Shown here piece after piece: positions 21,966-22,352 of a DNA stretch of 22,352 nucleotides. A model generated the notes under the pieces. That model did not search any database, was not told the DNA's origin, and was given only the letters and a program-made list of their open reading frames with translations. Made by a program: the position numbers and the translations under genes. How positions within the stretch are numbered: the first letter of the stretch is position 1; each line of letters starts with the position of its first letter. Origin of the DNA: an uncultured Clostridium sp. (GTDB lineage: Bacteria > Bacillota > Clostridia > TANB77 > CAG-508); NCBI GenBank assembly GCA_900553015.1, contig USBY01000025.1:1-22352 (forward strand), given 5' to 3'.

Positions 21966-22352
21966 AAAAGAATATGTGCAAGTAAAAGAGGTATTAAATA
22001 ATTTTTCTATACAGGATAGAAACAAAATACCTATAAATTTGATTAATTTAATAGAAGCAAAAGCAAGTGGGAGTAATTATACACTAGTAATAGACAAAGC
22101 AAATCCATTAGAAGACCAAATTTCAAGACGAGCACTGGGAACGATAATTTATATTGTAACTAAATATATTGCATCTAATGAACAGAAGAATCGTATTAAA
22201 GAAATATTAGTCAATAATTCTAAAGAGTTCCAAGAATCTGCAAATGAACGATTAGAAGAATTTAGACAAAATAGTCTTAATAAAGAATATAAGAAAGCAG
22301 AAGAAAAAATAACAAATCTTCCAACCGTAATAAAAAATGAAAACTTTATTAA
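21952..22352 (+). CDS. Small helical protein, partial at the window edge
   Basis: ATG at 21952 opens a frame with no stop to the end of the window (133 codons). Reads MELDKKEYVQVKEVLNNFS, then NKIPINLINLIEA and NPLEDQISRRALGTIIYIVTKYI; similar small proteins (with a KPLxEQxxSKxTL-like block) are frequent in uncultured gut Firmicutes, function unknown, from memory. The start overlaps the previous gene by 14 bases, which suggests translational coupling; the ribosome-binding site is weak. The C-terminal part is Lys/Glu rich and may be a coiled coil. Confidence 0.6.
   Translation, partial: MELDKKEYVQVKEVLNNFSIQDRNKIPINLINLIEAKASGSNYTLVIDKANPLEDQISRRALGTIIYIVTKYIASNEQKNRIKEILVNNSKEFQESANERLEEFRQNSLNKEYKKAEEKITNLPTVIKNENFI

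Overview
The window is AT-rich, densely packed DNA of a low-G+C Firmicute (Bacillota). The features pointing there are strong AGGAGG ribosome-binding sites, near-exclusive use of AGA for arginine, TTG starts, extended -10 promoters, and families typical of gut Clostridia (patatins, hemolysin III, CmpB-like permease, YxeA, LarBCE). UGA is a stop codon here. I see no tRNA, rRNA, CRISPR array or transposase. An uncultured gut clostridium is a reasonable guess, but the sequence cannot prove it.

Layout. (1) 75-2214: esterase, DEDDh exonuclease and patatin in a tight operon, ending in a perfect hairpin shared with a convergent minus-strand gene of foreign-looking composition (2247-2690). (2) 2891-5353: a second patatin, hemolysin III homologue, guanine deaminase and O6-alkylguanine-DNA methyltransferase as one operon. 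(3) 5500-6147: CmpB-like membrane protein. (4) 6151-6998: a compact G+C-richer cassette with its own promoter, carrying an unknown helical protein and a short zinc-ligand bS18 ribosomal protein. (5) 7094-7609: a PF00882-like hydrolase. (6) 7666-10498: a MerR-controlled operon of CMD-cupin fusion, AdhR-like regulator, flavodoxin and aldo/keto reductase with two [4Fe-4S] motifs, which looks like a reactive-carbonyl or redox stress module. A REP-like array follows, whose last copy folds as a terminator. (7) 10817-13920: a membrane-spanning HTH protein with an external Asp-box domain, an anchored extracytoplasmic protein and YxeA. (8) 14066-17608: larC, larB, an 80-bp tandem repeat block, larE and the C-terminal half of a permease; larA is not in the window. 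(9) 17773 to the end: a Fic protein, a 108-residue protein, a frameshifted HEXXH metallopeptidase-like protein and a gene running off the edge. I do not recognise this last set as a described system.

Two points stand out. The promoter of the MerR/AdhR-like operon and the promoter of the lar operon, 6.3 kb apart, share nearly the same MerR-type operator. This suggests that nickel-pincer cofactor synthesis is wired to carbonyl stress. The Fic/metallopeptidase cluster is the best candidate for an undescribed multi-gene system. Between larB and larE lies an 80-bp repeat whose hairpin shows a compensatory base change.
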